The notes: generated by a model not told the origin, from the letters alone. 64,000 nt of DNA from Chelativorans sp. AA-79 (GCF_029457495.1 NZ_CP120362.1:172283-236282), one strand, 5' to 3'; positions 34,610 through 44,639 are shown, counted from the first letter of the stretch. A program made the numbers and translations.

Positions 34610-35209
34610 ATGACCCTCTCTCCCATCCGCAAGATCTATTTCGGGGTTGCCGATCGCCGGCAGATGTTCCGTCTGTTCGATCGCCACGCCCAGCGCCCGA
34701 ACCGTTGGCAGAACGACGATGGTGCCCTGTTCGCGGGCGAATGGTTCGAGATCGCCCGGCCCGAACACGATTACATGCTCGATATCCTGCCGCCGCTCTG
34801 GATGCGCGGCGAGATGTTCGCCCTGGGCGAATTCCTGACCGGCAGCATCACCAGCGTGTTCTATACGCTGCGCATCAACGGGGTTGACCGCTACTTCCAT
34901 GCCTATTGCGATCTCGCCCGGCCGGGTTCGCCGGTCGAGATGCGCGACGCCATCGTCGAGCGGGAGTGCCGCCCGGTCAAGGCGATGACCCGCGAGGAGC
35001 AGATCGAGCATATCTGGAGCGTCACCGAGGACCGGTATCGCGGCTATGCCGGGCCGAATTTCCGGCCCGAGCATCGGGGCCAGCGCACTGTCATCGTCTA
35101 TGGCAGGCATGAAAGCAGCTTCGCGCTGCTGGATCATCTGACCGACGCGCAAATCTCGGAAAAGCTCCCGGTTCATCTGCGCCACCTGCCGCTCGCCGAG
35201 GCCGCGTGA
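34610..35209 (+). CDS. DUF1419 family protein
   Basis: A 199-residue soluble protein of the DUF1419 type found on rhizobial plasmids (IRKIYFGVADRRQMFRLFDR, GEWFEIARPEHDYMLDILPP, PLWMRGEMFALGEFLTGSIT). Function unknown. GGCCAAGGAG precedes the ATG. It is followed after seven bases by a DUF3085 gene, the usual neighbour. Confidence 0.78.
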   Translation: MTLSPIRKIYFGVADRRQMFRLFDRHAQRPNRWQNDDGALFAGEWFEIARPEHDYMLDILPPLWMRGEMFALGEFLTGSITSVFYTLRINGVDRYFHAYCDLARPGSPVEMRDAIVERECRPVKAMTREEQIEHIWSVTEDRYRGYAGPNFRPEHRGQRTVIVYGRHESSFALLDHLTDAQISEKLPVHLRHLPLAEAA

Positions 35210-35216
35210 GGCCGCC

Positions 35217-35615
35217 ATGTTCACGTTCCCGATCATGGCCGTGCGCAAGGTCATCGCGCGCGGGGAAGCGGACGCGGCCGCCAATGGCGGCTTCCGCAAT
35301 CCCTATTACGGCTTGAAACCCGGCCAGGGCGAAAAGCCCGGCCTGTGGCTCGTTGGCGACGAGGGGGTCTACATCATCTCGAACGGAAAACTCGCCGACG
35401 GACAAAAGCCGCTCGTCGTCTATTCCGCCGAATGCCACCCTAAGGGCAATCCGGATTGGTGGGACTACAAGCGCCGGCATTTCGGTGGCGATGACGGCGT
35501 CGAATTCATCGATGCCGACCTGCTGATCCCGAGCTTCAACGGGAACTTCGGCGCCACCCATCTGAGGGTGCAGCTCACCGAGCACGACATCTCGTTCGCG
35601 CTGATCACCCGCTGA
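35217..35615 (+). CDS. DUF3085 family protein
   Basis: A 132-residue protein with GLWLVGDEGVYIISNGKLAD and VVYSAECHPKGNPDWWDYKR, matching the DUF3085 pattern known from conjugative elements. There is no signal peptide or membrane helix. It lies between DUF1419 and the giant methylase-helicase, a standard order in these elements. Function unknown. Confidence 0.75.
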   Translation: MFTFPIMAVRKVIARGEADAAANGGFRNPYYGLKPGQGEKPGLWLVGDEGVYIISNGKLADGQKPLVVYSAECHPKGNPDWWDYKRRHFGGDDGVEFIDADLLIPSFNGNFGATHLRVQLTEHDISFALITR

Positions 35616-35700
35616 TCCCATCCCGAATCTGTCGCGTGCGTCGCGCCACCGGTCATCCGGCGGCGGGCGGGCGTGCATCTCAACACACGGAGAACAACCG

Positions 35701-38700
35701 ATGCCCAAGGACGACCCCTTCACGCTCGATCTTTTTGGCAACACCTCCCTTTCATCCGGTCTCGGTCTTGGCGTCACCGCGTTCGGCACGACGATCGAAC
35801 CGCTGGAGGATCATGATGATACGCCGGAAGAGCCGGTGCCGGCGGCCTCACAACGCGCCGGCAAGGCCGCCGACAACGAACGCGGCGAGGACTTCCATCT
35901 CGCCGGCGATCGCGGTCTGGCCCGCGGCTGGAGACAACGCGCCAAGGACAACATCGCCGCCATCGCGCTCGCCCAGACAATCGAATCCGAAGCCCGCCCA
36001 GCGACGGCCAAGGAACAGGCGGCGCTCATCAAGTTCACCGGGTTCGGCGCCTCGGAACTGGCCAATGCGGTGTTCCGGCGTCCGGGCGAAGAGGCGTTTC
36101 GCAAGGGTTGGCAGGAGATCGGCGCCGATCTGCAGGATGCCACCACCGAGCAGGAATACGCTTCGCTCGCCCGCTGCACGCAGTATGCGCATTTCACGCC
36201 GGAGTTCATCGTACGGGCCATCTGGTCGGGCTTGCTGCGGCTCGGCTGGCGCGGCGGCCGGGTGCTCGAACCCGGCATCGGCACGGGGCTGTTTCCCGCC
36301 TTGATGCCTGAGGACCTGCGCCCGGTCAGCCATGTCACCGGTATCGAACTCGACCCGGTCACGGCGCGGATCGCCCGCCTGCTCCGGCCCCGCGCCCGGA
36401 TCGTCAATGGCGACTTCGCCCGTACGGATCTGCCGGCGCATTTCGATCTGGCGATCGGCAATCCGCCCTTTTCCGATCGCACGGTGCGCTCGGACCGGGC
36501 GTATCGCGGCCTCGGTCTGCGGCTGCATGACTATTTCATCGTCAAGGCGATCGACCGGCTGAAGCCCGGCGGGCTTGCGGCTTTCGTCACCTCCAGCGGC
36601 ACCATGGACAAGGCCGATACAGGTGCCCGGGAGACGATTGCCAGACAGGCCGATCTTGTCGCCGCCGTCCGCCTGCCGGAGCGCAGTTTCTGGGCCGAAG
36701 CCGGCACGAACGTGGTGGTCGACATCCTCTATTTCCGGAAGCGCAGGCCAGACGACGATGGCGACATGTCCTGGCTGGAAACAGAAGAGGTCCGGCCTGC
36801 AACCGAGGACGAGGGCCCCATCCGCATCAATCGCTGGTTCGCGCAGCATCCGGATCACGTGTTGGGAACACATGCCACGACGTCCGGACCTTACGGCGAG
36901 ACCTATACCTGCCTGCCGCAGCCTCATGTCGATCTGGAGCACGCGCTTGCCGCCGCCATCCATCTTCTTCCGGAAGCGATCTATGACGGCGAGCCCGAAG
37001 CCATCGCTCCAGAAACCGATGCCGGCGATGCCGACCAATTCGACGGGCCCGAAGGGCAGGGGATCCGCGAGGGCAGCTTCTTTGTAGGGAAGAACCAGGC
37101 GCTGATGCAGATGCGCGACGGTGAACCCGTCAGCATCACGGTGCGCAAGGGCCGCGCCGCTGACGGCATCTCCGACAAACATGCCAGGATCATCCGCAAG
37201 TTGATCCCGATCCGCGACGCCGTGCGCGAGGTCCTGAAGGCCCAGGAGCTTGATCAGCCCTTTAAGCAGCACCAAGTCAGGCTGCGGATCGCATGGTCGA
37301 ATTTCGTGCGTGCCTTCGGTCCGGTCAATTCCACCTCCGTGTCGGTGAAGGAGGATCCCGAGACCGGCGAAGTCCGCGAAACGCACCGTCGTCCCAATCT
37401 CCAGCCCTTCCTCGACGATCCCGATTGCTGGCTCGTCGCCTCTATCGAGGATTACGACCTCGAGACGAACACGGCGCGCCCCGGTCCGATCTTTACCGAG
37501 CGCGTGATTGCTCCGCCCTCGGCGCCGGTCATCGCTTCTGCCGCCGATGCGCTGGCCGTGGTGCTCAACGAGCGCGGTCATGTCGATGTCGATCACATTG
37601 CCGAGCTCATGCACGCCGATGTGGACACCGTTATCGCCGAGCTGGGCGACGCCGTTTTCCGCGACCCCGAGACCGGGTCCTGGCAGACCGCCGACGCCTA
37701 TCTCTCGGGCAAGGTGCGCGACAAGCTCAGGGCCGCGGAAGCCGCCGCTGCACTCGATCCGGTGTTTGAACGCAATGTCAGGGCGTTGCGTGATGTCCAG
37801 CCGGCCGACCTGAACCCCTCCGATATCACGGCACGTCTCGGTGCCCCGTGGATTCCCGCCGCCGACATTGTCGCCTTCGTCAGGGAGATGATGGGCGCCG
37901 AAATCAAGATCCGCCACATGCCGGAGCTCGCCTCTTGGACGGTCGAGGCGCGCCAGCTTGGGGTTTGCGCCGCGGGGACCTCGGAATGGGGCACGGATCG
38001 ACGGCACGCGGGCGAGCTTCTCGCCGATGCGCTCAACAGCCGGGTGCCGCAGATTTTCGATACCGTGAAGGAAGGCGACAGCGAACGTCGCGTCCTCAAT
38101 GTGGTCGACACCGAGGCGGCCAAGGAGAAGCTCACAAAGATTAAGACGGCCTTCCAGGCCTGGATCTGGTCCGATCCGGACCGCACCGACCGGCTTGCCC
38201 GGGACTACAACGACCGGTTCAACAACATCGCTCCGCGAACGTTCAACGGCGATCACCTTCAGCTTCCGGGCGCCTCGGGCGCCTTTTCTCTTTATGGGCA
38301 CCAGAAACGCGGCATCTGGCGCATCATCTCGGCGGGTTCGACCTATCTCGCCCACGCCGTCGGCGCCGGCAAGACCATGACCATGGCGGCCGCCATCATG
38401 GAGCAGAAGCGGCTCGGGCTGATCGCCAAGGCGATGCTGGTCGTGCCCGGTCATTGCCTCGCCCAGGCGGCGCGCGAGTTCCTGGCGCTCTATCCGACCG
38501 CCCGCATCCTCGTTGCCGACGAAACCAACTTCACCAAGGACAAGCGGCATCGCTTCCTCGCTCGGGCCGCCACGGCCAAATGGGACGCGATCATCATCAC
38601 GCATTCGGCGTTCAGGTTCATCTCCATTCCGTCCGTCTTCGAACAGCAGATGATCCAGGACGAACTGGAGCTTTACGAGGAGCTACTGACCAAGGTCGAC

Positions 38701-40773
38701 GGCGATGACCGTGTGTCGCGCAAACGGCTCGAGCGGCTGAAAGAAGGCCTCAAGGAACGGCTCGAGGCGCTCGCCACGCGGAAGGACGATCTACTGACCA
38801 TCTCCGAGCTCGGCATCGATCAGATCATCGTCGACGAGGCCCAGGAGTTCCGCAAGCTCTCCTTTGCCACCAACATGTCGAGCTTGAAGGGCGTCGATCC
38901 TACGGGCTCACAGCGGGCGTGGGACCTTTACGTCAAGTCCCGCTTCGTTGAAACGAAGAACCCCGGCCGCGCGCTCGTGCTGGCGTCGGGCACCCCGATC
39001 ACCAACACGCTCGGCGAGATGTTCTCGGTGCAGCGCTCCCTCGGCATTGAGGCGCTGAAGGAGCGTGGCCTGCACGAGTTCGACGCCTGGGCCTCGACCT
39101 TCGGCGATGTGACGACCGAACTCGAGCTTCAGCCATCGGGCAAATACAAGCCGGTCACGCGCTTTGCCACATTCGTCAACGTGCCCGAGCTCATCGCGAT
39201 GTTCCGCTCCTTTGCGGACGTCGTGCTGCCGGAGGATTTGCGGCAATATGTGAAGGTGCCCGCGGTCTCGACCGGCAAGCGGCAGATCAGGACCTCCAAG
39301 CCGTCTGCCGCTTTCAAGCGCTATCAGACCGTGCTCGATGCCCGCATCAATGCGATCGAGGAACGGGAGGGACCGGCGCAGCCCGGAGACGACATCCTGC
39401 TGTCGGTGATCACCGACGGCCGTCACGCTGCGATCGATCTGCGCCTGATCGATCCCGACAATGGCGACGAGCCCGACAACAAGCTCAACGACCTGATCGG
39501 CAACGCCTTCCGCATCTGGTCGGAAACCTCACAGAACACCTATCGCAAGCCCGATGGCGATTGCTTTGAGTTGTCCGGCGCCGCGCAGATGATCTTTTCC
39601 GATCTCGGAACGATCAGCGTGGAAAAGAGCAGGGGGTTCTCTGCCTACCGCTGGATCCGGGACGAGCTCGTGCGCAGGGGCGTGCCGGCGTCGGAAATCG
39701 CCTTCATGCAGGATTTCAGACGCGCGCAGGCCAAGCAGCGGTTGTTCGGTGACGTCAATGCCGGCAAGGTCCGGTTCCTGATCGGCTCGTCGGAAACCAT
39801 GGGCACCGGCGTCAACGCCCAGCTGCGCCTCAAGGCCCTGCATCACCTTGACGTGCCGTGGCTGCCCTCGCAGATCGAGCAGCGTGAGGGGCGCATCGGC
39901 CGGCAGGGCAATCAGCATGACGAGATCGACATTTTCGCCTATGCCACCGAAGGCTCGCTCGACGCCACCATGTGGCAGAACAACGAACGCAAGGCTCGGT
40001 TCATCGCCGCCGCGCTTTCCGGCGACACCTCGATCCGCAGGCTCGAGGACATGGGCGAGAGCCAGGCCAACCAGTTCGCCATGGCCAAGGCGATCGCTTC
40101 GGGCGACCCGCGCCTGATGCAGAAAGCCGGGCTCGAGGCCGACATCGCCCGGCTGGAGCATCTGCGCGCCGCCCATTTGGACGATCAGCATGCGGTCCGC
40201 CGTCAGATCCGCGAGGCCGAACGCGACATCGAGATCGCGACCCGCCGCATCGCTGACATCGGCATGGACATCGACCGGCGCGTTTCGACAGCGGGGGAGG
40301 CCTTCGCCATGACGGTCGCCGACAAATTCTTTTCCGAGCGCAAACCCGCCGGCAGGGCGCTGATGAAGGAGATCCTCACCCTGGTCCAGCTCCAGCAGGA
40401 GGGTGATGCCGCGATCGCCTCGATCGGCGGCTTCGATGTCGAATTCTCCGGCGAGCGGGTCGATGGGGACGGATATCGCTACACGACCATGCTGATGCGC
40501 ACCGGCGCTGAAGACGAGACCGAACTTCCCGTCACGACGACACCGCTCGGCGCTGTCTCCAGGCTCGAGCACGCGCTCTCGGGATTCGAGGATGAGCGGG
40601 TTCGCTATCGCCAGCGTCTGGCGGACGCGGAGCGCAGGCTCGCCTCCTACCGCGCTCGCCAGGGCGAGGCCTTCGCCTTTGCGGGAGAGCTTGAAGACAA
40701 GCGCCGGCAACTGGCCGAGATTGAAGCCGAGCTCGCGGACACAGCGACAGTGTCCGAACGGGCCGCCGCGTGA
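35701..40773 (+). CDS. Giant N6-adenine methylase / SNF2-type helicase fusion (DarB-like)
   Basis: A 1690-residue protein. An N-terminal adenine methyltransferase has the SAM motif VLEPGIGTGLFPALM (about 188-200) and catalytic GNPPFSD (about 252-258). A superfamily 2 helicase follows, with Walker A HAVGAGKTMTMAAA (about 883-896), Walker B IIVDEAQEFRKL (about 1041-1052) and motif VI QREGRIGRQGNQ (about 1394-1405), then a coiled-coil tail. Similar fusions are carried by plasmids, ICEs and phage P1 (DarB), where they protect incoming DNA from restriction. It is the largest gene of the element and uninterrupted. Confidence 0.85.
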   Translation: MPKDDPFTLDLFGNTSLSSGLGLGVTAFGTTIEPLEDHDDTPEEPVPAASQRAGKAADNERGEDFHLAGDRGLARGWRQRAKDNIAAIALAQTIESEARPATAKEQAALIKFTGFGASELANAVFRRPGEEAFRKGWQEIGADLQDATTEQEYASLARCTQYAHFTPEFIVRAIWSGLLRLGWRGGRVLEPGIGTGLFPALMPEDLRPVSHVTGIELDPVTARIARLLRPRARIVNGDFARTDLPAHFDLAIGNPPFSDRTVRSDRAYRGLGLRLHDYFIVKAIDRLKPGGLAAFVTSSGTMDKADTGARETIARQADLVAAVRLPERSFWAEAGTNVVVDILYFRKRRPDDDGDMSWLETEEVRPATEDEGPIRINRWFAQHPDHVLGTHATTSGPYGETYTCLPQPHVDLEHALAAAIHLLPEAIYDGEPEAIAPETDAGDADQFDGPEGQGIREGSFFVGKNQALMQMRDGEPVSITVRKGRAADGISDKHARIIRKLIPIRDAVREVLKAQELDQPFKQHQVRLRIAWSNFVRAFGPVNSTSVSVKEDPETGEVRETHRRPNLQPFLDDPDCWLVASIEDYDLETNTARPGPIFTERVIAPPSAPVIASAADALAVVLNERGHVDVDHIAELMHADVDTVIAELGDAVFRDPETGSWQTADAYLSGKVRDKLRAAEAAAALDPVFERNVRALRDVQPADLNPSDITARLGAPWIPAADIVAFVREMMGAEIKIRHMPELASWTVEARQLGVCAAGTSEWGTDRRHAGELLADALNSRVPQIFDTVKEGDSERRVLNVVDTEAAKEKLTKIKTAFQAWIWSDPDRTDRLARDYNDRFNNIAPRTFNGDHLQLPGASGAFSLYGHQKRGIWRIISAGSTYLAHAVGAGKTMTMAAAIMEQKRLGLIAKAMLVVPGHCLAQAAREFLALYPTARILVADETNFTKDKRHRFLARAATAKWDAIIITHSAFRFISIPSVFEQQMIQDELELYEELLTKVDGDDRVSRKRLERLKEGLKERLEALATRKDDLLTISELGIDQIIVDEAQEFRKLSFATNMSSLKGVDPTGSQRAWDLYVKSRFVETKNPGRALVLASGTPITNTLGEMFSVQRSLGIEALKERGLHEFDAWASTFGDVTTELELQPSGKYKPVTRFATFVNVPELIAMFRSFADVVLPEDLRQYVKVPAVSTGKRQIRTSKPSAAFKRYQTVLDARINAIEEREGPAQPGDDILLSVITDGRHAAIDLRLIDPDNGDEPDNKLNDLIGNAFRIWSETSQNTYRKPDGDCFELSGAAQMIFSDLGTISVEKSRGFSAYRWIRDELVRRGVPASEIAFMQDFRRAQAKQRLFGDVNAGKVRFLIGSSETMGTGVNAQLRLKALHHLDVPWLPSQIEQREGRIGRQGNQHDEIDIFAYATEGSLDATMWQNNERKARFIAAALSGDTSIRRLEDMGESQANQFAMAKAIASGDPRLMQKAGLEADIARLEHLRAAHLDDQHAVRRQIREAERDIEIATRRIADIGMDIDRRVSTAGEAFAMTVADKFFSERKPAGRALMKEILTLVQLQQEGDAAIASIGGFDVEFSGERVDGDGYRYTTMLMRTGAEDETELPVTTTPLGAVSRLEHALSGFEDERVRYRQRLADAERRLASYRARQGEAFAFAGELEDKRRQLAEIEAELADTATVSERAAA

Positions 40774-40820
40774 TGAAACTGCGCGGGCGTTGACCTCAAC
40801 CGTTCAGCGGCTAATCTTGC

Positions 40821-40855
40821 AAACTGCCTGAGCACACGACGGAGCCGGGCAGTTT
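40821..40855 (+). terminator. Possible weak terminator after the methylase-helicase
   Basis: Arms AAACTGCC (40821-40828) and GGCAGTTT (40848-40855) pair perfectly over a 19-base loop, followed by one more T. The loop is long and the T run short, so the call is weak. The 268 bases between 40774 and 41041 hold nothing else recognisable. Confidence 0.3.
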
Positions 40856-41041
40856 TCATGATCTGCCAAAGGAACCGAAGCAGATCGCAAAGGTCAGAAG
40901 TCGGCCAGAGTCTTCGTCAACGAACCGTCGACGGCTGGAATCGACCTCAAGTCGGTGGTTCTGGGTCGGAAGGCCGTGTCGCGAAAGCGGCCGTGATACC
41001 ATTGCCTGTGTCGGCCATGCGCCTCTACGGCCAGAAGGTCT

Positions 41042-41977
41042 TCAGGGGCTGGTGGATGAGCCAGCCTCTTCGTTCTTCTTTCGCCGAAACCGCAGCAGGT
41101 ACTCAAAGAGCGTCGGGCGCGGCTTGGTGCCAAAGTGTTCAGCAATGAAATCCTTCATGCTGTCGTCTCGTGCGAACACGAACTTCCTTGCAGCCCCGGC
41201 GATCGATTTATTTAGGCCCGTTACCCATTGTTCAGGGGCGCAAGATTCAATCCTGCGCTGCGTCTCGAGATTATTCACTGCGCAGAATGCTGCCTTCGGA
41301 CCGATTGGAAGAATGACGTAGGAGTCGCGGGCGGCAAACTCATACCAAGTGATGATGGGCCGATCGCTGGTTAAGAACTCCGCATTCCCTTCTATCCGCC
41401 GAATGAACCAGCGCATATTGTTGAGCAACCCACCGATGGGGGCGTGGTCCACTAGGGTGGGGAGAACGGTGATCATCCAACTCCGCATCTCTTCGGGCGA
41501 GCGCGTGTCCATAAATTCGGCGAACGTGGGCGGGGCGTCCGAATTCTTCTTCTCTGCATAGGCCGTTTCCAATTCAGGCATGTGACGAGCCCACTCCTCG
41601 GCTAGCCCCGTTTCGAGCGTATCGAGATGGTCCGGCATCCGCATCATGAGCGACATGAGGAAGCGGGACCACGCGCTGCGCATCCGTGGATCCCGCCGGA
41701 TGCGCGGGTCCCCCTGTTCGAGCGCGGTCAGAGCTTCTGCCGCAAGCGAATCCAGCGGCGACATGAACCCTGTCTCCAGAGCCTGCGCACTTTCTGGCAC
41801 CGCAACCGGGTCCGTATACAGCAATTCTTCTCCGCCGGAGACCTGAGGCGAAACCCACTTCGCAACCAGCCTGTCAGCGTGCGGCTTGCTGAACCGGCGT
41901 AGTTTGCCATTTTCGCCCGCCCAACGCGCCTGATAAAACGAGGGCAGATAGTGGTGGTACAGAGGCTGTTCGGTCAT
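41042..41977 (-). CDS. DUF4238 domain protein (cargo gene)
   Basis: A 311-residue soluble protein starting MTEQPLYHHYLPSFYQARWA, the HYLPxFY-type opening of DUF4238, with FLTSDRPIITWYEFAARDSY in the middle. The function of the family is unknown. It is on the opposite strand to the mobile-element core genes, has lower GC than they do, and separates the methylase-helicase from the ParB-like gene, all of which suggests an acquired cargo gene. Confidence 0.75.
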   Translation of the reverse strand: MTEQPLYHHYLPSFYQARWAGENGKLRRFSKPHADRLVAKWVSPQVSGGEELLYTDPVAVPESAQALETGFMSPLDSLAAEALTALEQGDPRIRRDPRMRSAWSRFLMSLMMRMPDHLDTLETGLAEEWARHMPELETAYAEKKNSDAPPTFAEFMDTRSPEEMRSWMITVLPTLVDHAPIGGLLNNMRWFIRRIEGNAEFLTSDRPIITWYEFAARDSYVILPIGPKAAFCAVNNLETQRRIESCAPEQWVTGLNKSIAGAARKFVFARDDSMKDFIAEHFGTKPRPTLFEYLLRFRRKKNEEAGSSTSP

Positions 41978-42253
41978 CGGCGAAATCCAAATGACGGCAA
42001 AGTAGTTGCACCAGAACCTAACTTGCCAGATCTCGAACGTCTAATATCCCAGCGGACCGCCCATAAGCAGACCTTCGGCTCCCCACCCCACCGTGGACGG
42101 GCAAGCGCGTGTGGAGAGCGGCGCATCTGACAACCCGCTGCCAACGCCACATAAAAGGGGAGAGGGACGGAGAGGGACCCCTCGCAGAGCGGCCAGGCCG
42201 CTGACGGTTTCACCTCAACCGCGCCGCTCGCGATCCCGGCCGCGTCGTCCTGC

Positions 42254-42332
42254 GCAGGGCTGCCAGCCCTGCTCGCCCTGCCGGGCAGGGATGCTCCGCC
42301 GCAGTTGCACCGGCCCGTCCGCTCCGCGGGCC
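42254..42332. repeat. Tandem hairpins in the leader of the ParB-like gene
   Basis: Three perfect inverted repeats lie within 79 bases: GCAGGGCT-GCC-AGCCCTGC (42254-42272), CCCTGCC-G-GGCAGGG (42276-42290) and GGCCCG-N9-CGGGCC (42312-42332). They sit 76 bases upstream of the start codon inside a 430-base gene-free stretch (41978-42407). They could form a structured leader RNA, an attenuator, or a centromere-like binding site. Confidence 0.5.
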
Positions 42333-42407
42333 GGGGGATGTCTTCGGGAAGAAGACGAAAGGGACCGGCGTGGTGCCGGATTCCCCAACCCCGAAAGGAG
42401 CATCCCG

Positions 42408-44075
42408 ATGGAAATCAAGCTCGTCGATCCGCGCGCGCTCGTCGAAAACCCCGACAAGGCCCGCCGCTCAAAATCCAATCCCCAGGCCGATGCGCTGCTG
42501 CTCGCAACGATCAAGGCGGTCGGCATCGTGCAGCCGCCCGTCGTGGCGCCTCAGCGGGGTGGCGGTAACGGCTTTGTCATCCAGGCCGGGCACCGCCGCG
42601 TCAAACAGGCGATCGCCGCCGGTCTCGAAGAGATTACGGTCATTGTCGGAGAGGCCGCCGAGGATGGTGGCGCCATGCGTTCGCTCGTCGAAACGCTCGC
42701 CCATGAAGGGCTCAATCCGGTCGACCAGTGGCGGGCGATCGAGCGCCTCGTCGCCATTGGCTGGACGGAAGAGGCGATCGCCGTGGCGCTCGCGCTTTCG
42801 GTCCGCCAGATCCGAAAGCTGCGGCTGCTCGCCAATGTGCTGCCGGCCATGCTCGATCATATGGCCAAGGGCGACATGCCGAACGAAAGCCAACTCCGCA
42901 CGATCGCGGCTGCCTCGCTCGAGGAGCAGAAGGAGGTCTGGAAGGCCCACAAGCCCAGCAAGGGCGATCCTCATGTGTCCTGGTGGAGCGTGGCCAACGG
43001 CCTTTCCAAGACCCGCATGTATGCGCGCGATGCGAGTTTCGACGACGAGCTCGCTCAGGCCTACGGCATTTCCTGGGTGGAGGACCTGTTCGCGCCCGCC
43101 GACGAGGACAGCCGCTACACCACCGACGTCGAAGCCTATCTCGGTGCGCAGCAGGAGTGGATGACGCGGAACCTGCCCAAGAAGGGGGTCATCACCGAGG
43201 CCAACACATGGGGCCAGCCGGAGCTGCCCAAGAAGGCCGAACGGGTCTATGGCAAGCCGAAGAAGTCCGATCACTCCGCCATGTATCTCGATCGCGACGG
43301 CAAGGTGCAGACCGTTCACTTCCGTATGCCGGAGCCGAAAGCGGCCAAGGGCAAGGGGTCTTCGGGCGACGACGCCGTCGTGATGCCCAAGACGCGGCCC
43401 GACGTCACTCGCAAGGGCTTCGAGATGATCGGCGACTTCCGCACCGACGCCCTTCATGAGGCGCTCGGCCGCGCCCCGATCGAGGACGACACGCTGATGG
43501 CCTTGCTGGTCCTCGCCTTCGCCGGCCAGAATGTCAGGGTGGACTCCGCCAATGGGGGTGGAGACGATTACTACTATGGCAATCGGCGGATCGCGCGCCA
43601 CGCGGCGTCGCTCTTCGACGCCGAGGGCAAGCTCACCTTCGACATGGAGACCCTGCGCGTCGCGGTCCGCTCCATGCTGATCGAGGTGCTCTCCTGCCAA
43701 GAGAACCGGACCAATAGCGGCATCGTTGCCCGCGCTGCGGGCGAAGTGATCGGCGCCGACGGTTTTTTGCCAAACATGGGCACGGAGGAATTTCTGTCCT
43801 GCCTGTCGCGCTCCGCCCTCGAAGCATCGTGCGAAGGCACGTCCGTCCTGCCCCGGCCCCGGGTCAAGGATACGCGGGCGGCGCTGGTCGATGCGTTCAA
43901 CGAGCAGACTTTCGTTCATCCCTCGGCGTTCTTTGCACCCGACCGCGACGCGCTCGCCGCGTGGCTCGCGTCCAACACGGTCACCGAGGAGAACGAGGAG
44001 CCGGACGGCACGGGCGCCGAACCGGTCGACCCGGACCACGACGACAGCGAAGACTTCCGTGAGGCGGCAGAATAG
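42408..44075 (+). CDS. ParB/Spo0J-domain protein of the mobile element
   Basis: A 555-residue protein. Residues 1-100 form a ParB nuclease-like domain (LVDPRALVENPDKARRSKSN, FVIQAGHRRVKQAIAAGLEE with the GHRR box). Residues 110-190 contain the helix-turn-helix (EGLNPVDQWRAIERLVAIGW, AIAVALALSVRQIRKLRLLA). The long C-terminal part is typical of ICE/plasmid ParB-like proteins rather than of chromosomal ParB. No parA lies nearby, so it may act in gene control or stability rather than classical partition. The ATG at 42408 follows AAAGGAG; the frame extends far upstream without a start signal. Confidence 0.82.
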   Translation: MEIKLVDPRALVENPDKARRSKSNPQADALLLATIKAVGIVQPPVVAPQRGGGNGFVIQAGHRRVKQAIAAGLEEITVIVGEAAEDGGAMRSLVETLAHEGLNPVDQWRAIERLVAIGWTEEAIAVALALSVRQIRKLRLLANVLPAMLDHMAKGDMPNESQLRTIAAASLEEQKEVWKAHKPSKGDPHVSWWSVANGLSKTRMYARDASFDDELAQAYGISWVEDLFAPADEDSRYTTDVEAYLGAQQEWMTRNLPKKGVITEANTWGQPELPKKAERVYGKPKKSDHSAMYLDRDGKVQTVHFRMPEPKAAKGKGSSGDDAVVMPKTRPDVTRKGFEMIGDFRTDALHEALGRAPIEDDTLMALLVLAFAGQNVRVDSANGGGDDYYYGNRRIARHAASLFDAEGKLTFDMETLRVAVRSMLIEVLSCQENRTNSGIVARAAGEVIGADGFLPNMGTEEFLSCLSRSALEASCEGTSVLPRPRVKDTRAALVDAFNEQTFVHPSAFFAPDRDALAAWLASNTVTEENEEPDGTGAEPVDPDHDDSEDFREAAE

Positions 44076-44165
44076 CCCCACCACCCTTCTCTTTCGAATG
44101 CCCAATCCGCCGCCGGCCCGCTCCGGCGGCGCTTTCGTTTTCAGCATCCAGAACAGGAGGACGTC

Positions 44166-44639
44166 ATGTCCGCGCAACTGATCTTCGACCACGTGCCGCT
44201 GGGCGCGATCATCCGCTACTCCGACGGCTCCCCGCGGCCTCCCGAACGAAATCGGCGCAAGCTGCGGGCCTGGGACAGTCGAAACAACACGGGCCGGCTC
44301 GTCAGGAAACAGACCGGCACACGCGTCGGGGAAACCACAATACCGGCCGCGATTACGCTTCATGAGGGCGATTTCGGCAGCAAGGCGGTGATCGTGCTCA
44401 AGGTATTCAAGACCTTTTCGGTCGATAGCGACCTCGCCTTCACGGTGGTCGAACGGCCCGCCATCGGCTCCGTCCTCGTGCTCGACCGCCCCGGCGATGA
44501 GGCCGAGCTCGTCCATGTCGCGACCAGTCGGCAGGCCGCCGATGAATGGTTGTCGCGGCACGGTTATCCAAATGCCGTGCTTCGTGAGGTGACCGCCGAC
44601 GAGGCCGCGGCCGACCAGGTCGAGGGGAGGGCGGCATGA
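44166..44639 (+). CDS. Conserved hypothetical protein of the mobile-element core
   Basis: A 157-residue soluble protein starting MSAQLIFDHVPLGAIIRYSD, with many charged residues and a middle beta-rich region (GSKAVIVLKVFKTFSVDSDL). No motif recognised. It is the first of three coupled small genes; its stop overlaps the next start (ATGA). Codon use matches the ParB-like gene upstream. Confidence 0.65.
   Translation: MSAQLIFDHVPLGAIIRYSDGSPRPPERNRRKLRAWDSRNNTGRLVRKQTGTRVGETTIPAAITLHEGDFGSKAVIVLKVFKTFSVDSDLAFTVVERPAIGSVLVLDRPGDEAELVHVATSRQAADEWLSRHGYPNAVLREVTADEAAADQVEGRAA

Noticed and set aside
33031..34632. A 533-codon frame antisense to the Toprim gene region
   Set aside because: It overlaps two plus-strand genes with family motifs and has none itself.
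35848..38604. A 918-codon open frame antisense to the methylase-helicase gene
   Set aside because: It is the mirror of a codon-biased high-GC gene, has no domain, and the plus-strand frame has clear catalytic motifs.
42468..44561. A 697-codon frame antisense to the ParB-like gene
   Set aside because: It spans a real gene and its 3' neighbour and shows only a low-complexity antisense composition.
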